Part shown: one piece after another, positions 1 through 7,991 of the stretch
How the letters are laid out: every line of letters begins with the position of its first letter
Position numbering within the stretch: the stretch's first letter is position 1
Assembly: GCA_001970855.1 (NCBI GenBank)
Contig: LSSN01004422.1
Location: 1 to 17,377, forward strand
Direction of reading: 5' to 3'
Source of the DNA: Smittium culicis
Lineage: Eukaryota; Kickxellomycota; Harpellomycetes; Harpellales; Legeriomycetaceae
Length of the DNA: 17,377 nt
Notes under the pieces: generated by a model
Seen by the model: the letters and a program-made list of their open reading frames with translations, nothing else
The model's database searches: none
What the model was told of the DNA's origin: nothing
Made by a program: the position numbers and the translations under genes

Positions 1-2367
1 TATAATATTAAACAGTTTTAATAAAAGTATAAATTTAAAATAAGCTCTTTAAAAGTTTTATTTTACGTTATAGTTTTCTATATATAATTTGGTATCAATA
101 TATATATAAAACTTATAATCTTGTCACAAAAAAATCTTGAAAACGAATATTTTTTACATTTTGTATTTTAATTGCATATAAAAGGTTAATTTATTGCTTT
201 GGGGAAAAAATTATATCTTACTATATGTTAAAGCATGCAAATAAATAAAAGAAATGTAAAAATATTTAGAATATAGAAAGCGAGTTTTTTTTTTGAAGTA
301 ATAAGTTTATTAGTTATGATTAAAAAGTAATTAAATACCTGTCAAAATTCATTAATAGCGTTGTTATTATAAGTTAATACTATTAAATTTATCGTCTTTT
401 AACTGTAGAGCATGGTAGTTAATATAGAGCATTTTTATAACTGGTGTTAAATTTAAATGGTAACACTTTATTAAAAGGAAAAAAATGAAATGCTCTACAA
501 CAAATCATAATTAAATACAGTTCCATAAAAAAAAAACTCAGTAGCTTATATTGTTATATTTCAGTATGATGTTTAAAACCTTTTTTATTATCAAAGACTA
601 TACTTAGTATTGAATTTAAGCTGAATAGATCTTATTTTTATTAAACTATAAAGGGTAAATCGGCATTCAAGGCAGATGATATTTAAAACGCAGGATTCTT
701 TTTTTTTTTTTGGATGCAGGAAAAAAACTAACTCTGCGTATAGTACTCTTTACTAATTTAATATTACTAGCTTTAATCGATATTCAAGTCTTTGACTTTC
801 TATCTGAACTTTTTGTGTTTTCTCAGTTTCTTTTTCTTATAGCCTTTATTTTAATCTTTCCTATTCTTCAGATTTCCCACAAAAACATAAGCTTAAATCG
901 GGAATTTGGCCCAATCAAATCACTGATTTTCTTAAGAAAAAAAGGAATACCTTTTTTTTTAGTCAATAATATCGCTTCATAATTAATTTATAAACTTATT
1001 GGCTTATCTTGATTAAAAAAGCAATCCACTAAATAACCATTGCAACAAAGTGTTCTCTTCGTTAAGAATCCCCTTTATAGCGAATTATTTTGCTCTATAT
1101 TTACAATCCTGCGTATCCAATCGCTGTTAATTTTTTTTTTACATGTATATCAAAAGAGCATCATGATTTCTTTCAGAATTACTAGTGTTGTTGAGTTTTT
1201 TTTCATTAAAAATTCCGCTTTTTTCACAGGTAATCTAGAGACGGAATTTGTTTAAACTTCATATTTATAAGTTGAATCTTTATGTATTTATGTCTAAGGT
1301 CATTGAATAAGACATCCGATATTTGATATTCAATATTTTATAAATTATTTTTTATAAATTTATTAAAAAAGACTACAAGATAAAGTTAGGCGTTAAAAAT
1401 GATTTTAAAAATTTGATTCTAATTGAGATTGACAAGATTAATTATCAATTATTATTTTGGTTAAAACATAAGGGATATATAAAAACAACTTATCGACAAT
1501 TAAATAACCATTAAAAACTAGTTTCGTTGCATAATTAGTACATTTAGCAAAAAATTGGAGTGCGTTTAGATATTCCATGTATTTTTTTTAATATGAAATA
1601 CATAATTTTATAAACTTAAAACTGATGTTTATATTTTTTTTTATATCAATGGAATAATATAAACCAATTTTTTTAATAAAAATTTTATAATTTTCATTTG
1701 TGATTGTTTTTTCCGGAGAATTTTATTTTGGTGAGTAAAATTTTAGAAAGCATTTTTTTTCCACAATAATTAGAGGTTAATCACAACCCATGCATCATCT
1801 ATTAATTATTGACCTGTTTTATAATTTTATACCTTTATGGCGTTACTATTTATCACTAAAAGTGTTCTCTTAAAGAACCTCTCATATACGTACGAAAATT
1901 TAAATCAGCTTGGGCATATATTCTACAAAAAGAGTTTTTTATTTCAAAAATTTAGAATTTGAAAAAATTAATTTTATATTTTATATATATAAGTGAAATT
2001 TTTTTAAATAGCTTCATATTTATTTAGAATTAAATTTTTTTGATGTTTCCTCTAATAATAATAAACTACGACTTTTCACCTTTTTCAAGTTGTTTTTATT
2101 TATCTCTATTAAAATCGAATAAAATAAATTTTAAATTAATTGAATAATTTTATTGAGTATGGGCTAAATTGTTCATAGTGATGACTTTAACCTTTTAGAT
2201 CTATAGATATCTCAATATTGAAATTGGTATCTTAAAAAATAATGCTGAAAATATCAAAAATGGAAATTTACCGAGTATTAATGCCAAAGCGCATCAGTTT
2301 TATTGATTTTTTAATTAATCAAAAGTTAATTTAGTCTTTGACGATTATTAACTAACATTAGAACAAT
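1..2367. other. AT-rich region without a recognised gene
   Basis: No open reading frame here shows a family motif. Two short plus-strand frames (710-982, 90 codons; 1040-1255, 71 codons) are rich in Phe, Leu and Ile, as expected from T-rich DNA, and I could not recognise them or assemble them into a spliced gene. Homopolymer T runs are frequent. A weak nested inverted repeat lies at 404-499 and is listed separately. The stretch ends where the left inverted terminal repeat of the DIRS-like element begins. Confidence 0.6.
404..499. repeat. Nested imperfect inverted repeat
   Basis: The 10-bp arm TGTAGAGCAT at 404-413 is matched by its exact reverse complement at 490-499. Inside it, GTGTTA (444-449) pairs with TAACAC (461-466). 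A third, unpaired copy of TAGAGCAT lies at about 425-432. The rest of the 96 bp does not pair well. This could be the remnant of a small inverted-repeat element or chance in AT-rich sequence. Confidence 0.3.
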
Positions 2368-2512
2368 GATGGATTCATATTAAGTGTTATCATCTTTATT
2401 AACAAATCATCGAAAACTACAAATGATATTAAAATAAGAAAGAAAAAGATTTTTTTATTGCATTTATAATGCTATGGTACGCATTCACGGCGATCTTATC
2501 ATCTTTTCGCAA
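2368..2512. repeat. Left inverted terminal repeat of DIRS-like element
   Basis: This matches the reverse complement of about 6975-7124 with scattered substitutions and small gaps. The strongest shared block is AAATCATCGAAAACTACAAA at about 2404-2423. Other shared blocks are GATGGATTCAT at the outer end and CTTATCATCTTTTC near the inner end. The repeat lies downstream of the recombinase reading frame, so it is the 3' terminal repeat relative to the element's coding direction. Confidence 0.8.
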
Positions 2513-2610
2513 AGGTATAACATAAATGGGAATTGGGTGGGTGGAGCTTGATATAAATCTATCGTTAGTACAATAATAGTTAATAGTCGTCTAAGATTAA
2601 ATTAGCTTTA

Positions 2611-2644
2611 TATTATACGTCATTGGATGGGTTCATATTAAGTG
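2611..2644. repeat. Internal complementary region (copy of element end)
   Basis: The sequence reads TATTATACGTCATTGGATGG and then a copy of the left-repeat start, TTCATATTAAGTG. It matches the reverse complement of the right end across the repeat border, including the ATTATAC and TCATTG bases outside the shared repeat. In DIRS elements such an internal region templates the join of the two termini during circle formation. Here it also encodes the last residues of the recombinase, which ends at the stop at 2613-2615. Confidence 0.7.
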
Positions 2645-3475
2645 ACTCCAGAGGCATTATCGCTTGTGTGATGTTGGTTGACGCAGTGCGTGAAAAGCGA
2701 TAAAAACTATCAAATATTTCATAATTTGACCAGAATCCTTGAGCGACGATTGAGTCTGAGGCGATTCCTGCGTTTGCCGCTATGGTTGCGCCAATAGCTC
2801 TCGCCTTCGGGGTAGGTGTATTTGGTGGTCGTGCAATCCTATTTGAAATATTGTGTATATTCCTAGTTATACTATTGACTGAAAATGGTTTGTTGAAGTC
2901 ATTAATATACCGGAATAGCCTATTAATTATAATTTTGTTGTCGTTAATGTGCTGGGTTGGGCACAAATCTTATGCAACCCTTGATCGATATACCCTATAT
3001 GATTCGACAGGGCATAGAAATTTTTCAGAGTGGCAGCTGGTTTCACAAGTCCTAATGATTGGGCGACCCTTGCGTTTCTCTTTTGGTGCTACGATGACCA
3101 GCTTTAGTTTTCCGTCAATTGTAGTGGTCTGTGCGTCGTCAATCTGGTGTATTTCGCTCGCGCGCATAAAACCGCATACTGCCAGCAAACAGCATGTTTT
3201 ACTGGTTAGGCCCTTGATTTTTAGTTGTTCGTTACCACTTATTTCTCTGAAGTATTCTATGATTGGTGATATATCAGTAGAAGGTCTAATAAAACTAGTA
3301 ATACAGTTTCTTGTAGAATTATTATTAATTTTTGCATGCAGTCGTTTTCACTTAATGACATCGGGTTGGGGGCCAACTGACAGATAGCTGATTTATACAT
3401 TTTGATTGTATTTACGCTCAGCTTCGATTCGGTATATATCTCTTCCAGACAATATACTAAGCTCATTACTGATAT
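2613..3475 (-). pseudogene. Broken tyrosine recombinase of DIRS-like element
   Basis: The N-terminal part (3257-3466) holds a core-binding, SAM-like segment (SVNTIKMYKSAI). After a frameshift the catalytic domain begins with LLAVCGFMRASEIH, whose arginine is the first catalytic residue, then VIVAPKEKRKGRP. An in-frame TAA at 2970-2972 interrupts it. The frame continues with CPTQHIN, TPKARAIGATIAANAG, VAQGFW and FDSFYR, which give the second arginine, the tryptophan position and the nucleophilic tyrosine. The His of the usual HxxR box is replaced (PKAR); this may be a family trait rather than damage. The last residues overlap the internal complementary region. The plus-strand frame 2782-3387 is a shadow of this gene. 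The enzyme would have integrated circular cDNA by strand exchange. Confidence 0.8.
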
Positions 3476-3544
3476 TTCAGAGTTTTTATATAATTTTCTG
3501 ATCCAGTCCTTTTACTTTTGCTGGATAGGGTAGAATTTCGATCT

Positions 3545-3922
3545 TATAACTGAGCTTTGACCATTAAAGACAGTTTTTTTTTTGCAGCATTGGAGGAACT
3601 ATTGTCCTTGAGAGCACTCCACTGATTTTCCATGATATTAGAGTATAGTAATCGTTATTGGTGAGCGAGGAATTTCCGCTTTTCGGGTTTGGGACTACCT
3701 TGTTTGCTTGTAGAGTTTGTAACTGGGAAATTGATAGTGCTAATTTGTCAGTAAACCAAATCGCCGATGTTCAATCAGACGTAATCACAGTAATTTTTAT
3801 CCGCTCTCGTCTCGTCTTTTATACTATCTGTGCAATCAGGTTCCAGGGTGGACAGCAGTACGGGTTCTCCAAACATGTCCAGTTGTATCGCAGCGCGTTC
3901 TGGCTTATAGATCGACGGTCCA
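3545..3922 (-). pseudogene. Post-RNase H (CPPW) region of DIRS-like element
   Basis: On the other side of the inserted LTR the minus strand continues in the same local frame with DRRSISQNALRYNW, then ENPYCCPPWNLIAQIV, a stop, then KTRRERIKITVIT and SAIWFTDKLALSISQ. The CPPW motif followed by a basic stretch and an IWF(T)D segment is typical of the region between RNase H and recombinase in DIRS and Ngaro polyproteins. Its biochemical role is not established. Two in-frame stops (after AQIV and after ITSD) and a later stop at about 3563 break it. Confidence 0.7.
3918..3922. repeat. Target-site duplication, left copy
   Basis: GTCCA directly before the TG end of the LTR, repeated at 4424-4428. 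Confidence 0.75.
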
Positions 3923-3939
3923 TGTTATGCACAGAAACA

Positions 3940-4112
3940 TTCTAGAACTTTATAGAATATTATTGAATACAGTGGAACATCATAGAACATCAAAGAACAT
4001 CATTGAATACAATGGAACCTTATGGAACATCAAAAAACTTCATGGAACATTTCGGAATACAATGGAATGTTATCCATAGATTATTTCGAGTCTCTTCTAG
4101 AGCCTTCTAGAA
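3940..4112 (+). promoter_or_regulatory. Phased GAA array resembling heat-shock elements
   Basis: TTCTAGAA (3940-3947) opens a run in which GAA occurs at 3945, 3955, 3965, 3975, 3985, 3995, 4005, 4015, 4025, 4045, 4055 and 4065. The missing member at 4035 is AAA. That is 12 of 13 positions in an exact 10-bp register. TTCTAGAG (4095) and TTCTAGAA (4105) then continue the same 5-bp grid. Heat-shock factor binds nGAAn units at 5-bp steps, and step-type sites place them at 10-bp intervals. The array lies about 100 bp upstream of a TATA box, in the U3 part of the solo LTR. A higher-order pattern (GAATACAATGGAA recurring every 40-50 bp) shows it grew by tandem duplication. Binding is inferred from the pattern. 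Confidence 0.6.
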
Positions 4113-4207
4113 CATTTCATAATATTCTGCAAGCTATTATTTGAAAATTATTAATTATTTTATAATTATCTTTATTTAATAATATCATTTAGATTTTTCT
4201 TCAAAAG

Positions 4208-4214
4208 TATAAAA
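4208..4214 (+). promoter_or_regulatory. TATA box of the solo LTR
   Basis: TATAAAA followed by TGG, about 95 bp downstream of the last TTCTAGAA and 285 bp inside the LTR. Its position fits the end of U3. A transcript from it would run on the plus strand, antisense to the decayed RNase H, reverse transcriptase and gag regions. Confidence 0.5.
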
Positions 4215-4319
4215 TGGTAACTTTTTCCATCATTCAGAAAAATCTGAGCGTAATATTTATTTTATAATATTTATCCCACTAAATATATATTATCCCTATA
4301 ATATTAAATAAATAACACT

Positions 4320-4352
4320 ATCTAAGTCATAGTCTTAATCTTAGCCATAACC
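4320..4352. repeat. Degenerate hexamer run in the LTR
   Basis: The sequence parses as successive six-base units AAGTCA, TAGTCT, TAATCT, TAGCCA, TAACCA. Related units (AACCTT, AGCCCT) recur at about 4385-4394. The units resemble degenerate CTTAGC or CTAACC repeats but are too divergent to call telomeric. Confidence 0.35.
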
Positions 4353-4423
4353 ATATTTACATTTTTAGTTTCATCCTCAATCCAACCTTAGCCCTGTCTT
4401 TACTCTTCCCTTCGTGAGTAACA

Positions 4424-4428
4424 GTCCA
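4424..4428. repeat. Target-site duplication, right copy
   Basis: GTCCA directly after the CA end of the LTR, identical to 3918-3922. Confidence 0.75.
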
Positions 4429-5238
4429 GGTACCAGATGTAAATTTCGGTATATTCTTGTTTATCGCGGATGTAAAGAGGTTCATGTCGTGCTTCCCGTA
4501 CCTTTTTTCCAATCGATAAAACGCCCTGCTCAAAATTGACTATTCTGTCACTGCAGTTAAGCGGCTCAGTGCATCCACCGGGTTCAGAGCTGATGGATCA
4601 TACGTGACTTGAGGCCTGGTATTCGTCTTCAGGCAGTGCTCCCACAGGCGTTACGCAATTCTGAGAAGTTTGGATTAAGTAGTTACACCGAATTTTCTTA
4701 CGTTTTCTAGGGTGGTATTATTGTCTGAGTAGATCAGAACCGGCAGGTCCACCGCTTCTTTCAGTCTCAATGCAATTAGAAATACAAGTAGCTCCTTGAA
4801 GTTGATTTGGAGTGTTGCCTCTTATTTTTTCCATAAATCAGAGAAGCTCTTGTGGCTAACGACGATACCCCAGGCTGTATCGCTCGCATCTGTGAATATC
4901 TTGATTTCTGGGGTTTCCGGCGGGAACGAAAGACCATTCCATTTCTTCAAATGGTCCCTCCAGAATAGTAGATTCTGAATTGCTTCGTCTGATAGGAGCG
5001 CCATCAATTCCCATCAAGTATTCTTAAACCAGGATCGGTTCTTCAGCTCCAGAAGTCGGCGCAGCATTAATCTTCTCGGTAAGAGCTCCACCGAAATCTT
5101 TTGTGCCTTTCCGATAAAACTCGCTAAGCATCTGAGCGACGTCTTCCCAGCGCTTATCAGTTTTCCTGCTTCTCGTCGTAGGTCGCGGATCTTTGATGTT
5201 GGAACTTTCAAGGACATATCCCTGCTGTCTATGGTCAT
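4429..5238 (-). pseudogene. Broken connection and RNase H region of DIRS-like element
   Basis: After the polymerase, the minus strand encodes a connection-like segment at 5014-5238 (SKIRDLRREAGKLI, then LASFIGKAQKISVELLPRRL, then LMLRRLLELKNRS). It ends in a TGA. The next frame (4822-5007) holds EIKIFTDASDTAWGIVV with the first RNase H aspartate. After another stop come INFKELLVFLIALRL (glutamate), VLIYSDNNTT (second aspartate) and NPVDALSRL (about 4560-4590, third aspartate). So the D-E-D-D set of the RNase H fold is visible across three stop-separated pieces. The region ends with IPKFTS and WYLD directly at the LTR insertion point. RNase H would remove template RNA during replication. Confidence 0.8.
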
Positions 5239-5985
5239 ATCAAGGTGTATGATTCTTAGAGGGGATCAGCTCTGACTTGACCGTATTTATCAAGTATCCC
5301 AGCTCGGTAAGCTTTGAATTTATAAGCCCTGTGTGTCTCATTCATACTTCTTTCGATTCTCCTACTATTATCAGGTCGTCCAAGTATACTGATACCCTGA
5401 TTTTCTGGATCCGTGCCCAGTTCAGAACTGGGCGCAGGATTTTCATGAAGGTATGAGGGCTCAGCGACAGACCAAAAAAAAGAGCATGGAATTGGTATCC
5501 TAGTCTATTTCAACAAAAACGCAAGTATTTTCTGCACGAATTTTTATTAAAATATGCAGGAATGCGTCTTTTAAATCCAGGGACGTCACATAATCCTTTT
5601 TCATGATTATCTTAAAGATTGATTGCAGGGATTCCATCTTGAAGTTCCTTTCCTCGAGACGCTGGCTCAGTTTCCTTAGATCCAATACAGGTCGTAGCTC
5701 TCCCGTCTTATTTGGAATGCAGAATAAAATGCTGTAGAATCCTGGGCTGGAATTCTCCACCACCTCTATGGCCCTCTTTGTTAGTAGGGATATCACCTCC
5801 TCCTTCAGGTTCTGGTGGGCCTCGCGGCTGAGCTTCCGCTTGTATCGCTGAGGATGCGATTTTAGTGGTGGCGGCCCAGTCAGAGTCGCTTTTCTGGGAC
5901 GCTGCGGATTCCTGTCGAATTTTTTAAGTCTTTTTTAGAGTCGGGCCATGCTTGGGTGGCCCGACTCTAAAAAAGATTTTTTCGG
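5239..5985 (-). pseudogene. Broken reverse transcriptase of DIRS-like element
   Basis: The frame open over 5500-5796, which can be read upstream to about 5870, contains the finger and palm segments GFYSILFCIPNKTGELRPVL and LDLKDAF. The aspartate of the latter is the first catalytic residue (motif A). A frameshift near 5495 separates it from the next segment, which has the GLSLSPHTFMK motif (B) and YLDDLIIVGE (motif C, YLDD at 5375-5386). Both catalytic aspartates of motif C are present. A TGA follows shortly after. All polymerase motifs are therefore recognisable, but the frame is interrupted at least twice. The 19-bp hairpin at 5930-5975 lies in the N-terminal part. The enzyme would have copied the element's RNA to DNA. 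Confidence 0.85.
5930..5975. repeat. Perfect 19-bp hairpin inside the retroelement
   Basis: The left arm (5930-5948, CTTTTTTAGAGTCGGGCCA) and the right arm (5957-5975) are exact reverse complements around an 8-base loop (TGCTTGGG). One more T-A pair extends the stem. The GC-rich half next to the loop makes the structure stable in DNA or in either RNA. It lies between recognisable pieces of the element's polyprotein. Confidence 0.85.
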
Positions 5986-5989
5986 TTCT

Positions 5990-6915
5990 CCTCGTAATCC
6001 TTGCTGTTCGGTTCCGATTTCTTGAAAGGTATTTTTAGCCTCTTCAACACGATGTTCCGGACCTTTTGATTGTCAGTGAGCTTTTACCAGTCTCGTCTGA
6101 ACAAATAGAGGCGCCCTCACACTGGGAGAACGGTTGAAGCCATTTCTGACACCCTTATGAACCCCCCACTACCCCAATGGAGGAATTAAAAGACGGTCTT
6201 GTCGCTGCAGCTTGTATTCGGCGCCGTTGCAGTAATGAATCTGGAAGGACTAGGGTGCCCTTCAATCTGCTGGCGCCCACGAAAGGGCCTCCTAATTCTA
6301 ACGCGCTCAGTAGGTTTGATCGCTGCTAGTTGAGTTTCGAATTTTTCGCTATCCGTGAGAGGCTTTAAGTCGGATTACACTACTTGTTCGGATTTTCCTT
6401 TGAATCAAATTCCGCTGTACGAGTTTTGAAGTCTAGCCTGAGTTGCCATGGATGCTAAAATTCCCATTATGCATCTATTAGTGTTTAATACATCTACAAT
6501 CGGATCGTCTATAGCCAGATTTGGATTCGAATATAGCATCCTATAGATAAAGTAATCAATCGGTCGTGTTACATATGCCAGTGCAGCTTGAATTGATAGA
6601 AAGCTGTTTCGTTAATCGGGGAAGGGTAATAGCAGACCTTGCTGCTCTTTGGGCATCCATAGATTTCCTCCTTTTTCTCTTCGTCGGTGAGCATCGTTCT
6701 GTAAAAATATTCAGACATTGATTGGATAATACTCTCAAGTTCTGGTTAAAAATTAAGAACTATTACAGGGCTACTAACTGATATGTACTGATCGTCCTCT
6801 GATAGAGGCTCAACTGTCTTCCCCACGTTCAGATTAACAACCTTGGAAATTAGATCGTAAATCGCGTTAAGAATATTTGCTATTACAGCTTCTGAGATTT
6901 CTGATTCTGAGCTTA
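5990..6915 (-). pseudogene. Decayed gag-like first region of DIRS-like element
   Basis: Reading the minus strand with frame changes gives coherent protein-like stretches. First comes an acidic segment (EAVIANILNAIYDLISKVVN, about 6840-6900) ending at a stop near 6745. Next is a segment with MLTDEEKKEEIYGCP (about 6645-6690), then DDPIVDVLNT and CIMGILASMATQARLQ (about 6430-6520), then a basic RRPFRGRQQ segment near 6270. Toward 6030-6090 the motif W(stop)KLTDNQKVRNIVLKRLKIPF resembles the region just before the reverse transcriptase in DIRS/Ngaro polyproteins. At least five stops or frame changes break it. The gag assignment rests on position and a basic tail, not on a firm family match. The ATG-started frame at 6556-6738 is a neighbouring-frame shadow of the more coherent sequence. 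Confidence 0.55.
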
Positions 6916-6974
6916 TTATAGAAAGAAATTAAATTGAAAATTGAAAATCCTAATTATTGCTGGTAGAGTACTTT

Positions 6975-7124
6975 TTCGAAAGAAAAGATGATAAGTTTAT
7001 ACAAAATACGTAGCATAGCGTTTTAAATGTAAAAAAAAAAATTCTTTTTTATTTTAATTTTAATTTTATTTGTAGTTTTCGATGATTTATTAATAAAAAT
7101 TACAACATTTAAAATGAATCCATC
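6975..7124. repeat. Right inverted terminal repeat of DIRS-like element
   Basis: This is the reverse-complement partner of 2368-2512. It is about 150 bp, AT-rich and lies upstream of the gag-like region, so it should hold the element's promoter in the coding (minus) direction. The bases just outside (7125-7138) are not in the left repeat but are in the internal copy at 2611-2624. That matches the terminal extension known from DIRS elements. Confidence 0.8.
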
Positions 7125-7351
7125 CAATGAGGTATAATGCCTATTTAAATGATGTTATTTGCTACCTTATATTTTATGTGCCTCATATAGCCAGTAATAT
7201 CTAACTTTTTTTTATTTCAACTATTTGATAGTGAAATATTTTATATGTGTTTATTTAAGAAGAAGGAACCTATAATATATGAAGGAAGCTATGTTCGAAT
7301 ATAAAAATACTTGTTATTACTAAAAGCTATATTAGTGGCTAGATACTTAAT

Positions 7352-7375
7352 TAGGGATTAACCAATTAATCCCTA
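7352..7375. repeat. 10-bp palindrome with 4-base loop
   Basis: TAGGGATTAA, loop CCAA, then TTAATCCCTA; the arms are exact reverse complements. No gene on either side places it as a terminator, and its role is unknown. Confidence 0.6.
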
Positions 7376-7946
7376 TCAATAACAAGATATAAATAGTTAA
7401 GAACTATTGTCGAATGGCTATTAACTTTATTATATATAAATGTTGCTATAATTTGAGAATAAATATATAACATTTTAGAATTCGGCTTCCAGAAAAACTA
7501 CCTATAATAGATTATATCCAATTCAGGTCAAAATTTCTACGAATATTATGATTTTAGTTAAGCACCGTTCTTTGATCAGAAACTTTTGATATGAAAATTA
7601 AAATATTTCAAATCCTTTTTTTTAAACCTCTTCCTCAGTATTTAGTTCATGATTAAAAAGATCGATCATTTATTAACCAAGCTTCAGTTTGAAAAGTTCT
7701 AAGCTTGTAATAGAGAGAAATAAAATACACTATTTAACACATAAGATTTTTCCAGGAAACCTATTCAAGTCAATTTAAGGCTTTTGAGGATTTTTACGTG
7801 TTATAATTTTATTGAATTTATACCGTTTTATAACTGATTTTATAAAACTTTGATATATAAATGAAAGAGGTATATAAAGTTTTAATTAAATAGATCGATC
7901 GAAGAACATTTAAAAAAAAAATTATAAGATAAAATATAGAAATTTT

Positions 7947-7991
7947 GTGGTAGAATCGCACCACGAGGTAAAAGTTAGATAATTCTACCAC
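7947..7991. repeat. Inverted repeat with outer extension
   Basis: GTGGTAGAAT (7947-7956) is the exact reverse complement of ATTCTACCAC (7982-7991), with 25 bases between. The flanking AATTTT and CAAAATT would continue the pairing if an 8-base insert (TAATAGTG) is allowed. It does not fold as a tRNA. Confidence 0.4.

Larger units (their letters stand above)
3923..4423 (+). mobile_element. Solo LTR inserted in the DIRS-like element
   Basis: The 501-bp segment starts TGTTATGCAC and ends GTGAGTAACA. The ends are imperfect inverted repeats with the canonical TG...CA. It is flanked on both sides by GTCCA (3918-3922 and 4424-4428), a 5-bp target duplication as made by LTR-retrotransposon integrases. 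Removing it with one GTCCA rejoins the host element's minus-strand frame as WYLD-RRSISQNAL, which confirms both borders. No internal region, primer site or second LTR is present, so it is best read as a solo LTR left by recombination. Internally, on the plus strand, there is a phased GAA array, then a TATA box, then an AT-rich part with AATAAATAA (about 4306-4314), consistent with U3-R-U5 order. A small non-autonomous element with LTR-like ends is the alternative. Confidence 0.8.
2368..7138 (-). mobile_element. Degenerate DIRS-like tyrosine-recombinase retrotransposon
   Basis: On the minus strand, in order, this stretch encodes a gag-like region, a reverse transcriptase, an RNase H, a post-RNase H domain and a tyrosine recombinase. 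This is the domain order of DIRS-order elements, which integrate with a tyrosine recombinase instead of a DDE integrase. Inverted terminal repeats (2368 to about 2512 and about 6975-7124) and an internal copy of the element end (2611-2644) support the DIRS type rather than an LTR type. No target duplication is visible, as expected. Every coding part carries stops or frameshifts, so the copy is not autonomous. Without the 501-bp LTR nested in it and one GTCCA copy, it is about 4.3 kb. The outer boundaries are approximate; the right end extends some 14 bp past the shared repeat. Confidence 0.85.

Noticed and set aside
710..982. 90-codon plus-strand frame, hydrophobic
   Set aside because: Phe/Leu/Ile content follows from T-rich DNA. 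No family motif, promoter or splice structure supports it, and the ATG follows a T run.
1040..1255. 71-codon plus-strand frame
   Set aside because: Same composition bias; no recognisable domain and no supporting signals.
2782..3387. 201-codon plus-strand frame, the longest single frame in the window
   Set aside because: It is antisense to the tyrosine recombinase, whose minus-strand motifs (RASEI, KAR, FYR) are clearly the coding sense.
3658..3945. 95-codon plus-strand frame
   Set aside because: Antisense to the CPPW region of the DIRS-like element, and it runs into the solo LTR across the insertion border.
3940..4112. CRISPR-like or minisatellite reading of the GAA array
   Set aside because: The 10-bp units have no spacers, so it is no CRISPR. 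A plain minisatellite is possible, but the 5-bp grid including TTCTAGAA boxes at both ends and the TATA box downstream favour a promoter reading.
4320..4394. Interstitial telomere repeat
   Set aside because: The hexamers vary too much from one another to equal any standard telomere unit.
4796..4978. 60-codon plus-strand frame
   Set aside because: Antisense shadow of the RNase H segment with FTDAS.
6556..6738. 60-codon minus-strand frame rich in Lys and Arg
   Set aside because: The neighbouring frame reads a more coherent sequence (MLTDEEKKEEIYGCP) that continues into the gag-like region.
7280..7310. GTTCGAAT-like tRNA T-loop word
   Set aside because: No acceptor stem or anticodon arm can be drawn around it.
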